From: Flavobacteriaceae bacterium
Lineage (GTDB): Bacteria > Bacteroidota > Bacteroidia > Flavobacteriales > Flavobacteriaceae
Reading direction: 5' to 3'
Length of the DNA: 49,125 bases
Assembly (NCBI GenBank): GCA_020854235.1
Contig: JADZFW010000023.1
Location: forward strand, 1 to 49,125
Part shown: positions 33,070 through 42,646 of the stretch, piece after piece
Layout of the letters: every line of letters begins with the position of its first letter
How positions within the stretch are numbered: the first letter of the stretch is position 1
The notes under the pieces: model-generated
Seen by the model: the letters and a program-made list of their open reading frames with translations, nothing else
The model's database searches: none
What the model was told of the DNA's origin: nothing
Translations under genes and position numbers: made by a program

Positions 33070-33190
33070 ATAGGTCAAACCCGCTTCGATATGATGCAAA
33101 TGTGATAACCATTCCCGATACCACACCTGCAGCATGGTAAATCCATTTTGACATTTCAGTTGGTGTGAAGCTTAAATTATGGTCATTTCA
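33070..33190 (+). repeat. Dispersed hairpin element, copy C
   Basis: Starts TAGGTCAAACCCGCTTCG, has ATAACCATTCCCGAT (33105-33119) and ends ACATTTCAGTTGGTGTGA...ATTATGGTCATTTCA (33151-33190). A 30-bp unrelated segment separates the halves. The outer arms (ATAACCAT/ATGGTCAT) still pair except at one position. It lies upstream of the coiled-coil gene and downstream of the peroxiredoxin stop. Confidence 0.6.
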
Positions 33191-33203
33191 TTTGGAAATC
33201 CAA

Positions 33204-33863
33204 TTATTTGATGGGGTTTTCCTCAGTAGCAATATACCAATCTTTGGCATCTGCATGTGAACTAGCAATATTACCGGCTGCTTCCAATGTATTGGCAGGT
33301 GGCACGATTACTTTATCTTTAAAAATTCGATTATGAGGCCAGTTGGCCGGAGTTGCTCTTTGAAAATTGTAGGTCAACTGCAAACTGTCAATCATCCTTA
33401 AAATTTCAAAAACATTTCTACCATTTGACATGGGATAATACATAATGGTCGCAACAGTTCCTTGAGGTGCAATGATAAAAACCGCTCTCACGGTTGCCAT
33501 AGAATCGGCATTGGGATGTATCATGCCATACATTTGGGCAATGTGATGACCAGCTAATAATGGAAATTGAATTTTGATTCCAAAATTTCGCTCAATATTC
33601 CTGACCCATTCAATATGAGAATGAACCCCATCAACACTAAAACCGACTAATTTGGTATTACGGGCTTCAAATTCTTTGTGTAAATCCTGAAAAGCCATAA
33701 ACTCGGTCGTGCAAACAGGTGTGAAATCGGCCGGATGGGAGAAAAACACTACCCAATTTCCTTTGAAATCATCCGGAAAATTAATTGTTCCTTGCGTAGA
33801 TTGTGCAGTAAATGCAGGTGCTGGATCACCAATAAGCGGAAAAGTACTAGATGAATTGTTCAT
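33204..33863 (-). CDS. 1-Cys peroxiredoxin (Prx6 type)
   Basis: 219 residues from the ATG at 33863; a longer frame exists (from 33908) but adds 15 residues without family match. The peroxidatic site is HPADFTPVCTTEF with Cys51; GDPAPAFTAQSTQG precedes it and FPLLAGHHIAQMYGM follows. No other Cys remains in the protein, so it has no resolving Cys and needs an external reductant. The C-terminal extension (NWPHNRIFKDKVIVPP, SSHADAKDWYIATEENP) is characteristic of Prx6-type enzymes. It reduces H2O2 and alkyl hydroperoxides in the cytosol. Confidence 0.92.
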   Translation of the reverse strand: MNNSSSTFPLIGDPAPAFTAQSTQGTINFPDDFKGNWVVFFSHPADFTPVCTTEFMAFQDLHKEFEARNTKLVGFSVDGVHSHIEWVRNIERNFGIKIQFPLLAGHHIAQMYGMIHPNADSMATVRAVFIIAPQGTVATIMYYPMSNGRNVFEILRMIDSLQLTYNFQRATPANWPHNRIFKDKVIVPPANTLEAAGNIASSHADAKDWYIATEENPIK

Positions 33864-34014
33864 GTTAAATTGATTTTTACACAAAATAACATAAATTTTT
33901 CTATTCAATTGAAAATAACTGAATAAAAAAATTTATGTCATATTTATTTTTAAGCCAATGATCAAGTCCTTTCAGGAAATGATGCACTTTAAAAGTATGA
34001 AACCAAAACGTTAT

Positions 34015-35013
34015 TTAACTTCCTAAAGTGGCAACCATGATAGCTTTGATTGTATGCAATCTATTTTCGGCTTCGTCAAATACAATAGAGGCTTCGCTTT
34101 CAAATACCTCTTCTGAAACTTCCATGGCTTCGATTCCAAATTTTTTGAAGATCTCTTCCCCTACTTTGGTTTCTCTGTTGTGAAAAGCCGGAAGACAATG
34201 CATAAACTTCACTTTGGGATTACCGGTGAGATCCATGGCTTTTTTATTAATTTGATAAGGTAGTAGCAACTTGATTCGTTCTTCCCATACTTCAGTTGGT
34301 TCGCCCATAGAAACCCAAACATCGGTATAAAGGAAATCACAATCTTTAACACCTTGAGCAACGTCATCTGTTAAGGTGATTTTGGCTCCGGTTTGAGCAG
34401 CAATTTCTCTACAAGTTGCTACCAAACTTTCTTCCGGATGCAAACTTTTAGGAGCGACGGCTCTGAAATCCATACCCATTTTGGCAGCACCTACCATCAG
34501 GGAATTACCCATATTATTTCGGGCATCGCCTAAATAAGCAAATTTAACTTGATGCAATGGTTTGTCGGTGTGTTCCATCATCGTCAGGAAATCGGCTAGG
34601 ATTTGAGTAGGATGGAATTCATTGGTCAAACCGTTCCACACAGGTACTCCGGCATATTTCCCCAATTCTTCCACGACATCCTGTCCGAAACCACGGTATT
34701 CGATACCATCATACATACGTCCCAAAACTCGGGCAGTATCTTTCATTGATTCTTTTGCCCCTATTTGAGAACCTGATGGACCTAAATAGGTAACATGACC
34801 ACCTTGGTCGTGCACAGCGACTTCAAAAGCACAACGCGTACGGGTAGATGCTTTTTCAAAAATCAATGCTATATTTTTGCCTTTCAGTTTTTGAACTTCG
34901 GTTCCGGCGTATTTTGCCTTTTTCAAATCGGCGGATAAGTCTAATAAAAATTTGATTTCTTTTGGTGAAAAATCCAAAAGTTTTAAAAAATTGCGGTTTC
35001 TTAGATTGTACAT
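34015..35013 (-). CDS. argF: Ornithine carbamoyltransferase
   Basis: 332 residues. Carbamoyl-phosphate site STRTR (with KAST before it), HPTQ (in FHPTQILAD), and the ornithine-side HCLP ([13 protein letters not shown]) are all intact, as is [13 protein letters not shown]. The length of 332 with the N-terminal [13 protein letters not shown] matches E. coli ArgI/ArcB-size enzymes rather than the short acetylornithine type of many Bacteroidota. Because carbamate kinase and an arginine-deiminase-like hydrolase are read from the same strand upstream, it may run in the catabolic direction (citrulline to ornithine and carbamoyl phosphate). Symbol by homology; arcB would apply if catabolic. Confidence 0.93.
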   Translation of the reverse strand: MYNLRNRNFLKLLDFSPKEIKFLLDLSADLKKAKYAGTEVQKLKGKNIALIFEKASTRTRCAFEVAVHDQGGHVTYLGPSGSQIGAKESMKDTARVLGRMYDGIEYRGFGQDVVEELGKYAGVPVWNGLTNEFHPTQILADFLTMMEHTDKPLHQVKFAYLGDARNNMGNSLMVGAAKMGMDFRAVAPKSLHPEESLVATCREIAAQTGAKITLTDDVAQGVKDCDFLYTDVWVSMGEPTEVWEERIKLLLPYQINKKAMDLTGNPKVKFMHCLPAFHNRETKVGEEIFKKFGIEAMEVSEEVFESEASIVFDEAENRLHTIKAIMVATLGS

Positions 35014-35023
35014 AAGATTAAAA

Positions 35024-35086
<63 letters not shown>

Positions 35087-35111
35087 GTTCCCAAGTCGTT
35101 GGAGATGGAAT

Positions 35112-36260
35112 TTATTTTCGTCCTCTATTGGTTACATACTCCATCAGTTCATTTTTATTACTATCAAATGTCAATGCGGTATAAGTAGTATAAAAATTAT
35201 AGGGATCCACACAATAGTCATAGGTATATTTGGCAACATCCACTCGATCATCATCAAAACTGAACAATTCCATCAATTCTTTGATTTGTGCAGCTGTGTA
35301 CCAAGTTGAAATGGGTTGTGCTTTGATCATTTGGAATTTGGTATCATCAAAAGACTGTTGTTTAACTGTGTTTTTGAAATTGGCAAAATCGTTTGGAGGC
35401 ATAGGATAAGCATAATTATTTCCATAATTGCCATGATTTTGTTGATTGCCTTGATGTGGATTATTTTGATTGTAATTATTATTGGGGTTGTTGCCTTGAT
35501 TGTTATAATTATTGGGATTATTTGAATTATTTTGATTGTAAGGGTTGTTGTGATTATGATCTACATCTTGTTCAGATTCCTGATCATAAAAAATATCATT
35601 ATAGGGGTCATTATTGGAATCGGGATTATAATCTTCTCCATAAAAAATTCCGTAATAAGGATTGTAATCATTGCCATAATCATAATCAAATCCATTGTAA
35701 TTGTCATTCCACATATGGTCCCACATATCACAATAGTTATCCTGATTGGGTCCGTAATTACGCAAATTTACCGTTTGCAAAAGATACAAACCATCCCAAG
35801 TAAAATAGTCCAATATCATCCTTTTATTTTGAGTTACATTGAGCCGACTTTTGAATAATGTTCTTCCATTTAAAGAAATTTGCAACAAAATATTTCCCGG
35901 TCTAACTTCAAAAAATCTGAATTTTCCGGTACCCAAAGTCATATTTTGATTATCTAAAGTTACACTGAACACACCATTTTCCGGAATTCTGATAAATACT
36001 TCGGCATAACCAAATTGATCGTCGTAATTCCAGTTATATTGTTGTGGATTGGATCTTGGATTTCCATAAGCATTGCCTTGATTTCCTTTATCAGTAGCGG
36101 TTTTATCACCGGTAACTGTAGTTGCTTTCCCTTTTGCATTGGTAGTTTTCGAAGTTGGAACTGTAATTTCATTGGTGATTTTTTCTCCAACTTTCCCTGG
36201 TTCTTGTGCATAAAAATGAATAGTAATCAATAATACTATAAGCATTAAACTTTTTTTCAT
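35112..36260 (-). CDS. Secreted DUF4476 protein with Asn-rich linker
   Basis: 382 residues with signal peptide (MKKSLMLIVLLITIHFYAQ). A small beta domain (about 75-150: FGYAEVFIRIPENGVFSVTLDNQ) resembles a PEGA-like or similar sandwich. Residues about 165-285 are a low-complexity, Asn-, Tyr- and Asp-rich linker (NNPNNYNNQGNN, PYNQNN). The C-terminal 90 residues fit DUF4476: FANFKNTVKQQSFDDTKFQMIK, the QIKELMELFSFDDDRVDVAKYTY helix pair, and VDPYNFYTTYTALTFDSNKNELM. The function is unknown. It is inserted between carbamate kinase and argF, 48 bases from the former, and could be transcribed with them. Confidence 0.82.
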   Translation of the reverse strand: MKKSLMLIVLLITIHFYAQEPGKVGEKITNEITVPTSKTTNAKGKATTVTGDKTATDKGNQGNAYGNPRSNPQQYNWNYDDQFGYAEVFIRIPENGVFSVTLDNQNMTLGTGKFRFFEVRPGNILLQISLNGRTLFKSRLNVTQNKRMILDYFTWDGLYLLQTVNLRNYGPNQDNYCDMWDHMWNDNYNGFDYDYGNDYNPYYGIFYGEDYNPDSNNDPYNDIFYDQESEQDVDHNHNNPYNQNNSNNPNNYNNQGNNPNNNYNQNNPHQGNQQNHGNYGNNYAYPMPPNDFANFKNTVKQQSFDDTKFQMIKAQPISTWYTAAQIKELMELFSFDDDRVDVAKYTYDYCVDPYNFYTTYTALTFDSNKNELMEYVTNRGRK

Positions 36261-36308
36261 GACTTACCTGTTTTAATATTAAACTTTTGAAATTTTATCT
36301 AAGTTGAT

Positions 36309-37256
36309 TTAATTGAGCGTAATTCTTGATCCAAATTTGCGATCTTCCAATTTACTGGCTTCCGTGATGACGCTTTTTTGACCGCCATTTTCGACAAACT
36401 TCAAAGCTGATTTGATTTTGGGCAACATACTACCTTCTCCAAATTCACCCTTATCTATCATTTGAGTAATGGTTTCTTTATTGAGAAATTCCATGATTTT
36501 TTGTTGGGGTGTACCATAATTGGCATAAACATAAGGCACGTCGGTCAGGATGTAAAATTCATCGGCACCTATACGGCTTGCTAACAAAGAAGAAGCAGCA
36601 TCTTTGTCAATCACGGCTTCCAATGCTTGCAACATACCTTTCTCATCATAATACACCGGAATTCCGCCACCACCGGATGCAATAACAATAACACCCGCAT
36701 TAACTAAATCTTTAATAATTCTCTCATTCATGATTTCTTTAGGTTCAGGTGAAGGTACCACTCGGCGCCATTTGTCGTCATTTTTGGAATTTTCTTTAAA
36801 AACCCAACCTTTTTTGGCAGCCATTTCGTCAGCTCTTTCTTTAGAATAAAGTTTCCCTACTCTTTTGGTATAGTTCTTAAATGCCGGATCATCTTTGGAA
36901 ACCACCACTTGGGTTACAATCGTGACGACTTCGCGATCAATGCCTTCTTCTTTTAAAATGTTGCGTAACATTTTTTCCAACATATAACCAATCCCACCTT
37001 GTGAATCGGCTACACAGATGTCTAAAGGCATTTGTGGAATATCATAAATTTCTTCACCTGCATCATTTCTCAGTAAAATATTTCCCACTTGAGGTCCATT
37101 GCCGTGACTTAACACCAAATTATATCCATCTTTCAAAAGATAAATAAGATTGCGAATGGTATCACTCGAATTTTTGTATTGTTCCTCAATCGTTCCTTTT
37201 TCATCTCCGCGGGTAATGGCGTTGCCGCCTAATGCAATAACTGCTAATTTTGACAT
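36309..37256 (-). CDS. arcC: Carbamate kinase
   Basis: 315 residues. ALGGNAITRGDEKGT at the start and LVLSHGNGPQVGNILLR (about 46-62) are the amino-acid-kinase and carbamate-kinase signatures; GGGGIPVYYDEKGM and DKDAASSLLASRIGAD (about 210-233) complete the ATP site, and FGEGSMLPKIKSALKF ends it. The enzyme makes ATP from carbamoyl phosphate and ADP, the energy-yielding step of the arginine deiminase route. It lies downstream of the amidinotransferase-fold gene (277-base gap containing hairpin element copy D) and upstream of argF. Confidence 0.95.
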   Translation of the reverse strand: MSKLAVIALGGNAITRGDEKGTIEEQYKNSSDTIRNLIYLLKDGYNLVLSHGNGPQVGNILLRNDAGEEIYDIPQMPLDICVADSQGGIGYMLEKMLRNILKEEGIDREVVTIVTQVVVSKDDPAFKNYTKRVGKLYSKERADEMAAKKGWVFKENSKNDDKWRRVVPSPEPKEIMNERIIKDLVNAGVIVIASGGGGIPVYYDEKGMLQALEAVIDKDAASSLLASRIGADEFYILTDVPYVYANYGTPQQKIMEFLNKETITQMIDKGEFGEGSMLPKIKSALKFVENGGQKSVITEASKLEDRKFGSRITLN

Positions 37257-37395
37257 GATTTATATATTAATTTTATTTTAATTGGTTCTAGGTGTTATCA
37301 AATTACTATACTTTGAAATGAAAAATCTATTTTTAATTAAATATTACAATTAAATTATCAAAAAATAGAGGACAAACATTTTATGAACATCTATC

Positions 37396-37473
37396 ATGAA
37401 ATGACCATAAGAATCCCGATAGCTTTCGAAACGGACTTTCCACTCGCCTTGCTGCGAAACGGGTGCGACCTAT
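37396..37473 (-). repeat. Dispersed hairpin element, copy D
   Basis: Minus-strand copy: ATAGGTCGCACCCG, TTCGCAGCAAGGCGAGTGG, GCTATCGGGATTC, TTATGGTCATTTCAT (reading leftward from 37473). The middle block CCGGTTGGTATGATG of other copies is missing, so it is internally shortened. It occupies the spacer between arcC and the amidinotransferase-fold gene. Confidence 0.65.
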
Positions 37474-37533
37474 AAAAAAACATAAATTTAAACAGATGAA
37501 ATTCATATTGATAATACTCCTAAAAAATTGAAT

Positions 37534-38457
37534 TTACATACGTTCCAATGGAAGTGTGGAACATCTCAACAAACCTTCCTGCTTACTGATTTCGGCATAT
37601 GGAATTTCTTCAACAGTAAAACCTTGATTTTTCAACCATTGGTTTAATCTTGTGAAATTTTTCTCAGATACGATGACTTTGGGGCTGATGGAAAATACAT
37701 TGGAATTCATTTCATACATTTCATCACGGGTAATGTGAAATAGATTTTCGGCTCCAAACAAATCTCTGAGATATTGATAATCAGCTACATTTAAAAAACC
37801 TTCTTTATAGATAATTCCCTTATCTGTACCTATTGGTTGGAAACAACAGTCAAGATGCAAAGCATTGTCACGGGCTTCTTGGGTGGATTTGATCAAATCA
37901 AAAGCTTTCACAACCTTATGAGGAAACATTTTTTTGATGTAATCCACACCGGCTTTATTGGTACGTGCTGTTTGAATCAGGCTGTAATCAGGAAGTGAAT
38001 AAGTCCCAATAAATAAATAATCATTCCATACAATCACGTCTCCACCTTCTATATGAACTTCCTGTGGTGGAATCAAAACTTTATCAGGGTCTATTTGATC
38101 AACAATGTACTGAATCGCTGCATATTCCCTATCTCGATCAGGTAAAATATTGGCTTTGATAAAATAATCATTGATTACAAATCCAATGTCGCGCGTGAAA
38201 ATCTGATTGTAATCCAATATCAATTCGGGACGATATACTTTCACGCCATGTTTTTCCAAAACAAGATTGAAAGCGTCCATTTCCAAAACCATATCTTTTT
38301 CTAATGGATATGTACCTGCTAAAATATGTTCCAAAGATTTGGGATCATAGGCATCTTCAGCCAAAGGTGTTGGGCCATTACTATGCGCAATACCCAATAT
38401 GACAGATTTGAGTTGACCGGTTTCGTTAAGAATTTTAATTGGTATCATACACTGCAA
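37534..38457 (-). CDS. Amidinotransferase-fold guanidino hydrolase (arginine deiminase-like)
   Basis: 307 residues (a second Met three codons in, at 38448, is also usable). Five-blade propeller motifs are present: FTRD (87-90), HIEGGD (135-140), HLDCCF (201-206) with the catalytic His201, MNSNVFSI, and LLRCSTLPLER with Cys299 as nucleophile. It is about 100 residues shorter than classical ArcA and lacks its helical insertion, more like DDAH/CtlX-type hydrolases. With carbamate kinase and ornithine carbamoyltransferase on the same strand, conversion of arginine to citrulline is the natural inference; methylarginine or citrulline as substrate cannot be excluded. A terminator separates it from gltA. 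Confidence 0.85.
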   Translation of the reverse strand: MQCMIPIKILNETGQLKSVILGIAHSNGPTPLAEDAYDPKSLEHILAGTYPLEKDMVLEMDAFNLVLEKHGVKVYRPELILDYNQIFTRDIGFVINDYFIKANILPDRDREYAAIQYIVDQIDPDKVLIPPQEVHIEGGDVIVWNDYLFIGTYSLPDYSLIQTARTNKAGVDYIKKMFPHKVVKAFDLIKSTQEARDNALHLDCCFQPIGTDKGIIYKEGFLNVADYQYLRDLFGAENLFHITRDEMYEMNSNVFSISPKVIVSEKNFTRLNQWLKNQGFTVEEIPYAEISKQEGLLRCSTLPLERM

Positions 38458-38463
38458 ATATCA

Positions 38464-38522
38464 GCAAAAAAAATCACTCTAAGAAATTTTCGCTAAACTT
38501 CCTAGAGTGATTCAGTATAAAA
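38464..38522 (-). terminator. Rho-independent terminator of citrate synthase gene
   Basis: On the minus strand AATCACTCTA (38522-38513) pairs with TAGAGTGATT (38481-38472), with an inner stem GGAAGTTT/AAATTTCT closed by AGCG. The A-C mismatches seen on the plus strand become G-U pairs on the minus-strand RNA, fixing the orientation. A run of T follows (38473-38466). Confidence 0.85.
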
Positions 38523-38557
38523 AACAACAAAAAATGTTAGATAATTAGCACATTAAC

Positions 38558-39841
38558 CTATCTTTTATCCATATCAACAAAAGAGCGAGAAGGTTGTCCG
38601 ATGTACAATTGACGTGGACGACCAATTGGTTCGTTGTTCATACGCATTTCTCTCCATTGTGCAATCCAACCAGGCAAACGGCCTATGGCAAACATAACGG
38701 TAAACATTTCAACCGGAATACCTAAAGCTCTGTAAATGATTCCTGAATAGAAGTCTACATTGGGGAATAATTTTCTTTCAATGAAATAAGGATCTTTCAA
38801 AGCTGTTTCTTCCAAATGTCTTGCTATATCGAGCGTTGGATCATCTTTACCCAATTGTTTTAAAACAGCATCAGCACTTGATTTGATAATCAAAGCACGT
38901 GGATCAAAGTTTTTGTAAACTCTGTGTCCAAATCCCATCAAACGGAATGGATCATTTTTATCTTTGGCTTTTAAAATGAATTTTTCAACATCACCACCAT
39001 CGGCTTTGATAGCTTCCAACATTTCAATTACTTCTTGATTGGCGCCACCGTGAAGTGGTCCCCATAAGGCAGAAACACCTGCAGAAACAGAAGCAAACAA
39101 ACTAGCGTGTGAAGAACCGACCAATCTCACGGTAGAAGTTGAACAGTTTTGTTCGTGGTCTTGATGTAAAATCAACAATTCTTCCATGGCTTTTTTCACC
39201 GTTGGATTGGGTATGTATTTTTGAGTTGGTACTTTATACATCATCATCAATAGATTTTCAACATAATCTAAAGTGTTGTCAGCATAAGTACGAGGAGTTC
39301 CTTCGTTTTTATTGTGTGCCCAAGCAGCCAAAACAGGGAATTTTCCCATGATTTTACAAATGGCATTGTACATTTCTTCTTCAGAATGAACATCTGTCAA
39401 ATTGGGATGAAAAGCAGTTAATGCAGCTGTTAAAGCTGATAAAACGCCCATAGGATGTGCAGATCTAGGGAAACCGTTGATGATATTTTTCATTTCCTCA
39501 TCAACCAATGAATTTTTTTTGATATCTGAATCAAATTTCTCAATTTGTTCTTTTGTAGGAAGTTCACCAAAAATAATCAAATAAGCTACTTCCAAATAGC
39601 TTGCTTTTTTAGCCAGATCTTCAATGGCATAACCTCTATGACGCAAGATTCCTTCTTCACCATCCAAAAAGGTAATCGCACTTTTGGTGGCACCTGTATT
39701 TTTATAACCAAAATCTAGTGTGATCATTCCGGTCATGTCTCTCAATTTGGAAATATCGAATGCTATTTCATCTTCTGCTCCGATGTAAACAGGAAAATCA
39801 TATTTTTTTCCTTCAAATTCTAAAGTTGCTACTTTTGACAT
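38558..39841 (-). CDS. gltA: Citrate synthase
   Basis: 427 residues, type II hexameric size. Catalytic residues are in place: His in GPLHGGANQEV, His in MGFGHRVYKNFDPRA, and Asp in FPNVDFYSGI. DGEEGILRHRGYAIEDLA, SAHPMGVL and the terminal GRPRQLYIGQ are typical. It condenses oxaloacetate and acetyl-CoA at the entry of the TCA cycle. It has its own promoter-like box upstream and a terminator at 38464-38522, so it is probably monocistronic. Confidence 0.97.
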   Translation of the reverse strand: MSKVATLEFEGKKYDFPVYIGAEDEIAFDISKLRDMTGMITLDFGYKNTGATKSAITFLDGEEGILRHRGYAIEDLAKKASYLEVAYLIIFGELPTKEQIEKFDSDIKKNSLVDEEMKNIINGFPRSAHPMGVLSALTAALTAFHPNLTDVHSEEEMYNAICKIMGKFPVLAAWAHNKNEGTPRTYADNTLDYVENLLMMMYKVPTQKYIPNPTVKKAMEELLILHQDHEQNCSTSTVRLVGSSHASLFASVSAGVSALWGPLHGGANQEVIEMLEAIKADGGDVEKFILKAKDKNDPFRLMGFGHRVYKNFDPRALIIKSSADAVLKQLGKDDPTLDIARHLEETALKDPYFIERKLFPNVDFYSGIIYRALGIPVEMFTVMFAIGRLPGWIAQWREMRMNNEPIGRPRQLYIGQPSRSFVDMDKR

Positions 39842-39874
39842 AATTTGTTAATTAAGTTATTTTATAAATATGCA

Positions 39875-39902
39875 CAAAGTTACCTTTGATTATAACAACA
39901 AA
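39875..39902 (-). promoter_or_regulatory. Promoter of citrate synthase gene
   Basis: On the minus strand TTTG (39902-39899) is followed after 16 bases by TAACTTTG (39882-39875), an exact TAnnTTTG box, 33 bases before the ATG. The spacer length equals that of the promoter at 24714-24741. Confidence 0.55.
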
Positions 39903-40030
39903 TATATGACATTAATCATATTAAAAAGCAAATATTTGTAACTTTTATTGCATTTTTTTTATACTATATCGTTTTTTCATTAGAAAATAATCAATTTTTA
40001 GTATAAAGTATTTGATATCCAAAATACTAC

Positions 40031-40066
40031 AAAAAAAAAGATGCAAAGCGTTTGGCTTTGCATCTT
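40031..40066 (-). terminator. Rho-independent terminator of enolase gene
   Basis: Minus-strand AAGATGCAAAGC (40066-40055), loop CAAAC, GCTTTGCATCTT (40049-40038), a perfect 12-bp stem followed by T8-9 (40039-40031). About 20 bases after the enolase stop. Confidence 0.95.
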
Positions 40067-40087
40067 AAGTTTTATAATTCTTACTAA

Positions 40088-41386
40088 TTATTTCCCTTGT
40101 TTCACTTTAAAAGCCTTCATCTGTGGAAAATAAGCGGTTGAACCCAATTCTTCTTCGATACGAAGCAATTGATTGTATTTGGCCATACGGTCACTTCTGG
40201 AAGCTGATCCGGTTTTGATTTGACCAGTATTCAACGCAACTGCCAAATCGGCAATTGTGCTGTCTTCGGTTTCACCTGAACGATGCGACATCACACTTGT
40301 ATATCCAGCATTGTGAGCCATATTGACGGCTGCAATGGTTTCAGACAACGTTCCGATTTGATTGACTTTAATTAAAATAGAATTAGCTGCACTGGTTTCT
40401 ATCCCTTTTGAAAGTCTTTCTACATTGGTTACAAATAAATCGTCGCCTACGATTTGAACTTTGTCTCCAATCGCTTTGTTTAAAGCAATCCATCCGTCCC
40501 AATCGTTTTCATCCATCCCATCTTCTATGGAAATAATTGGATATTTGGAAGCTAACTCAGCTAAATAAGCAACTTGTTCAGCTGAAGTTCTAATGGCTCC
40601 TTTGCTGCCTTCAAATTTGGTATAATCGTATTTTCCGTCTTTATAAAACTCTGAAGAAGCTGCATCAAGCGCCAACATGATGTCTTTTCCTGCTTTGTAA
40701 CCGGCTGCATCGATGGCTTTTAAAACGGTATCTAAGGCATCTTCTGTTCCTTCGAATGTAGGAGCAAATCCACCTTCATCACCTACGGTAGTAGTCAATC
40801 CGCGTTTTTTAAGAATTGATTTTAAATTGTGGAAAACTTCAGTTCCCATTTTCAATGCATGTGCAAAATTGCTTGCTCCAACTGGCATAATCATAAACTC
40901 TTGGAATGCGATAGGTGCATCAGAATGCGAACCACCGTTGATGATGTTCATCATAGGAACCGGTAACGTTTTAGCACTTACGCCACCAACATAACGGTAT
41001 AAGGGTAATCCCAATTCTTCTGCGGCTGCTCTGGCTGCTGCCAAAGAAACACCCAAAATAGCATTGGCGCCCAATTTGGATTTGTTTGGAGTGCCGTCTA
41101 AAGCAATCATCATTTGGTCAATTTCTTCTTGTTCGAAAACTGACATCCCAACGATTTCGGGTGCAATGATTTCATTGACATTGGAAACAGCTTTCAAAAC
41201 GCCTCTTCCCATATAATCATTTCCACCATCACGTAACTCCACAGCTTCGTGTTGACCGGTAGAAGCTCCTGAAGGAACTGCTGCTCTTCCCAAAATGCCG
41301 TTTTCTGTTACTACATCTACTTCTACAGTAGGATTTCCTCTTGAATCAAAAATTTGTCTTGCATGTACACTTAGAATGATACTCAT
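40088..41386 (-). CDS. eno: Enolase
   Basis: 432 residues. [17 protein letters not shown] at the start, GDEGGFAP (about 209-216), the Mg2+ ligands in [21 protein letters not shown] and VGDDLFVTN, the catalytic Lys in [10 protein letters not shown], and the family signature [12 protein letters not shown] are all present. Cytosolic; converts 2-phosphoglycerate to phosphoenolpyruvate. Transcribed alone as far as can be seen: terminator at 40031-40066 and an octamer-repeat spacer upstream. Confidence 0.98.
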   Translation of the reverse strand: MSIILSVHARQIFDSRGNPTVEVDVVTENGILGRAAVPSGASTGQHEAVELRDGGNDYMGRGVLKAVSNVNEIIAPEIVGMSVFEQEEIDQMMIALDGTPNKSKLGANAILGVSLAAARAAAEELGLPLYRYVGGVSAKTLPVPMMNIINGGSHSDAPIAFQEFMIMPVGASNFAHALKMGTEVFHNLKSILKKRGLTTTVGDEGGFAPTFEGTEDALDTVLKAIDAAGYKAGKDIMLALDAASSEFYKDGKYDYTKFEGSKGAIRTSAEQVAYLAELASKYPIISIEDGMDENDWDGWIALNKAIGDKVQIVGDDLFVTNVERLSKGIETSAANSILIKVNQIGTLSETIAAVNMAHNAGYTSVMSHRSGETEDSTIADLAVALNTGQIKTGSASRSDRMAKYNQLLRIEEELGSTAYFPQMKAFKVKQGK

Positions 41387-41498
41387 GTTATTGTGTTATT
41401 AAGTTATTGAGTTATTAGGTCCCGATTCCCGATAGCTATCGAGACGGGATAAGTTATTAAGTTATTTGGTTATTAAGTCCCAACAGCTATCGGGATGG
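41387..41498. repeat. Octamer repeats interleaved with CCCGATAGCTATCGGG palindromes
   Basis: Four GTTATTnn octamers (41387-41418: GT, AA, GA, AG as variable pairs) lead into GTCCCGATTCCCGATAGC TATCGAGACGGGAT; three more octamers (41453-41476) lead into GTCCCAACAGCTATCGGGA (41477-41495). The block octamers-then-GTCCC-then-palindrome is thus present twice. It lies between eno and the EamA gene and probably contains the eno leader. Confidence 0.75.
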
Positions 41499-41552
41499 AA
41501 TTTTGAATTTGGAATTTCAATTCAATAATCAATCCCATTTCGTTCGGCAAAT

Positions 41553-42461
41553 TTACGCTTTTTTGTTTAAAATGTGTTTGCCAAAGGCAATAAAAAGTAC
41601 GCCAACGATTGAGATAAGTCCTCCCATGATGGCAATAGGCTCGGGAAACTTTCCAAAATACAAATAGGCACCTATCAATACAATCAAACCTCGCATACTA
41701 TCGAAAATGGCTTTTTGAGAAATGGGAATATATTGCAGCGCCAAATATCCTGAAACTGCTGCAAGAAATGGTCCCAACAAGGATCCTATTACGATGTTTT
41801 GCATGGCTCCTTGTGAAATGTTGAGACTTTCATTAAATATTAAGACTGAAACAACAAAAAATAAAAGCAAGAAAAAAGTACGATTCACAACCAAAACAAT
41901 AGGAGATACTTTTTGAATATTCTTTTTGATAATCAAAGTGATGATTGTTGTCGTTACTGCCATCATCAATACATATTGCGTTCCATCAACAAACATATTT
42001 TGCAACGTGTCATTTCCTTTGTAACTGATGACAAAAGCTCCGAGCAATGCCAAAATAATACCTACACTTTCCCATATATTAAATCGCTCTTTGAAGTATA
42101 ATATACTGGCTATAATGATAAAAGCCGGCGAAATGTTACTGATGAAAGCTACCACCGATGGATTGGGGATGGTATGTATGGCTTTAAAAAAGAAATACGT
42201 ATCCAAAATATCCAACACAGCCAAAATCACCAAAACAATATACAGTTTATGTGGTATTTCCTTGAAAATGTAAAAAGATTTCTTGTAAACCAAATATAAG
42301 GTGATCCAAATCAATGCAAAGGCAAACCACCAAAATCCGAATTGTATATAATGAACTTCTTGCAAAGCTGCTTTACTAAAAATATAAACATTTGAAACTG
42401 CAAATACGGAAGTTAGGGCCAATAAAAAGCCTTTTAAAGAATTGGAAATTTTAATCTGCAT
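41553..42461 (-). CDS. EamA/DMT family transporter
   Basis: 302 residues, about ten transmembrane helices in two homologous halves (EamA repeats): FLLALTSVFAVSNVYIFSKAALQEV at helix 1, then PSVVAFISNISPAFIIIASILYFKERFNIWESVGIILALLG, written here as the typical PAF...FKER segment ending half 1, and in half 2 GPFLAAVSGYLALQYIPISQKAIFDSM followed by GAYLYFGKFPEPIAIMGG. Such carriers export amino acids, nucleotides or other metabolites; the substrate is unknown. Single gene between eno and the protease gene. Confidence 0.85.
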   Translation of the reverse strand: MQIKISNSLKGFLLALTSVFAVSNVYIFSKAALQEVHYIQFGFWWFAFALIWITLYLVYKKSFYIFKEIPHKLYIVLVILAVLDILDTYFFFKAIHTIPNPSVVAFISNISPAFIIIASILYFKERFNIWESVGIILALLGAFVISYKGNDTLQNMFVDGTQYVLMMAVTTTIITLIIKKNIQKVSPIVLVVNRTFFLLLFFVVSVLIFNESLNISQGAMQNIVIGSLLGPFLAAVSGYLALQYIPISQKAIFDSMRGLIVLIGAYLYFGKFPEPIAIMGGLISIVGVLFIAFGKHILNKKA

Positions 42462-42581
42462 GTTCTTATTTTCAAGATATAAACCGAATCATCGGCATAG
42501 GGTGGAAAAAGCATTTGAAAGTTCATTTGAACCCAATCAAAAAAGAATAAATCCAACGCTTTTAAAGGGCAAAATTACAAT

Positions 42582-42628
42582 AAAAAAACCATTTACAACT
42601 CAAAAAAGATAGTCGTAAATGGTTTTTT
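42582..42628 (-). terminator. Rho-independent terminator of the DegP-like gene
   Basis: Minus-strand AAAAAACCATTTACGACT (42628-42611) pairs with AGTTGTAAATGGTTTTTT (42600-42583) around a 10-base loop; the one non-Watson-Crick pair is G-U on the minus strand. T-rich end. It lies 19 bases after the protease stop. Confidence 0.9.
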
Positions 42629-42646
42629 ATAATTGCCTAAATGCCG

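Noticed and set aside
35316-35858. Plus-strand open frames rich in Ile/Val opposite the DUF4476 gene
   Set aside because: They mirror the Asn-rich linker on the other strand; the minus-strand protein has a signal peptide and a known domain.
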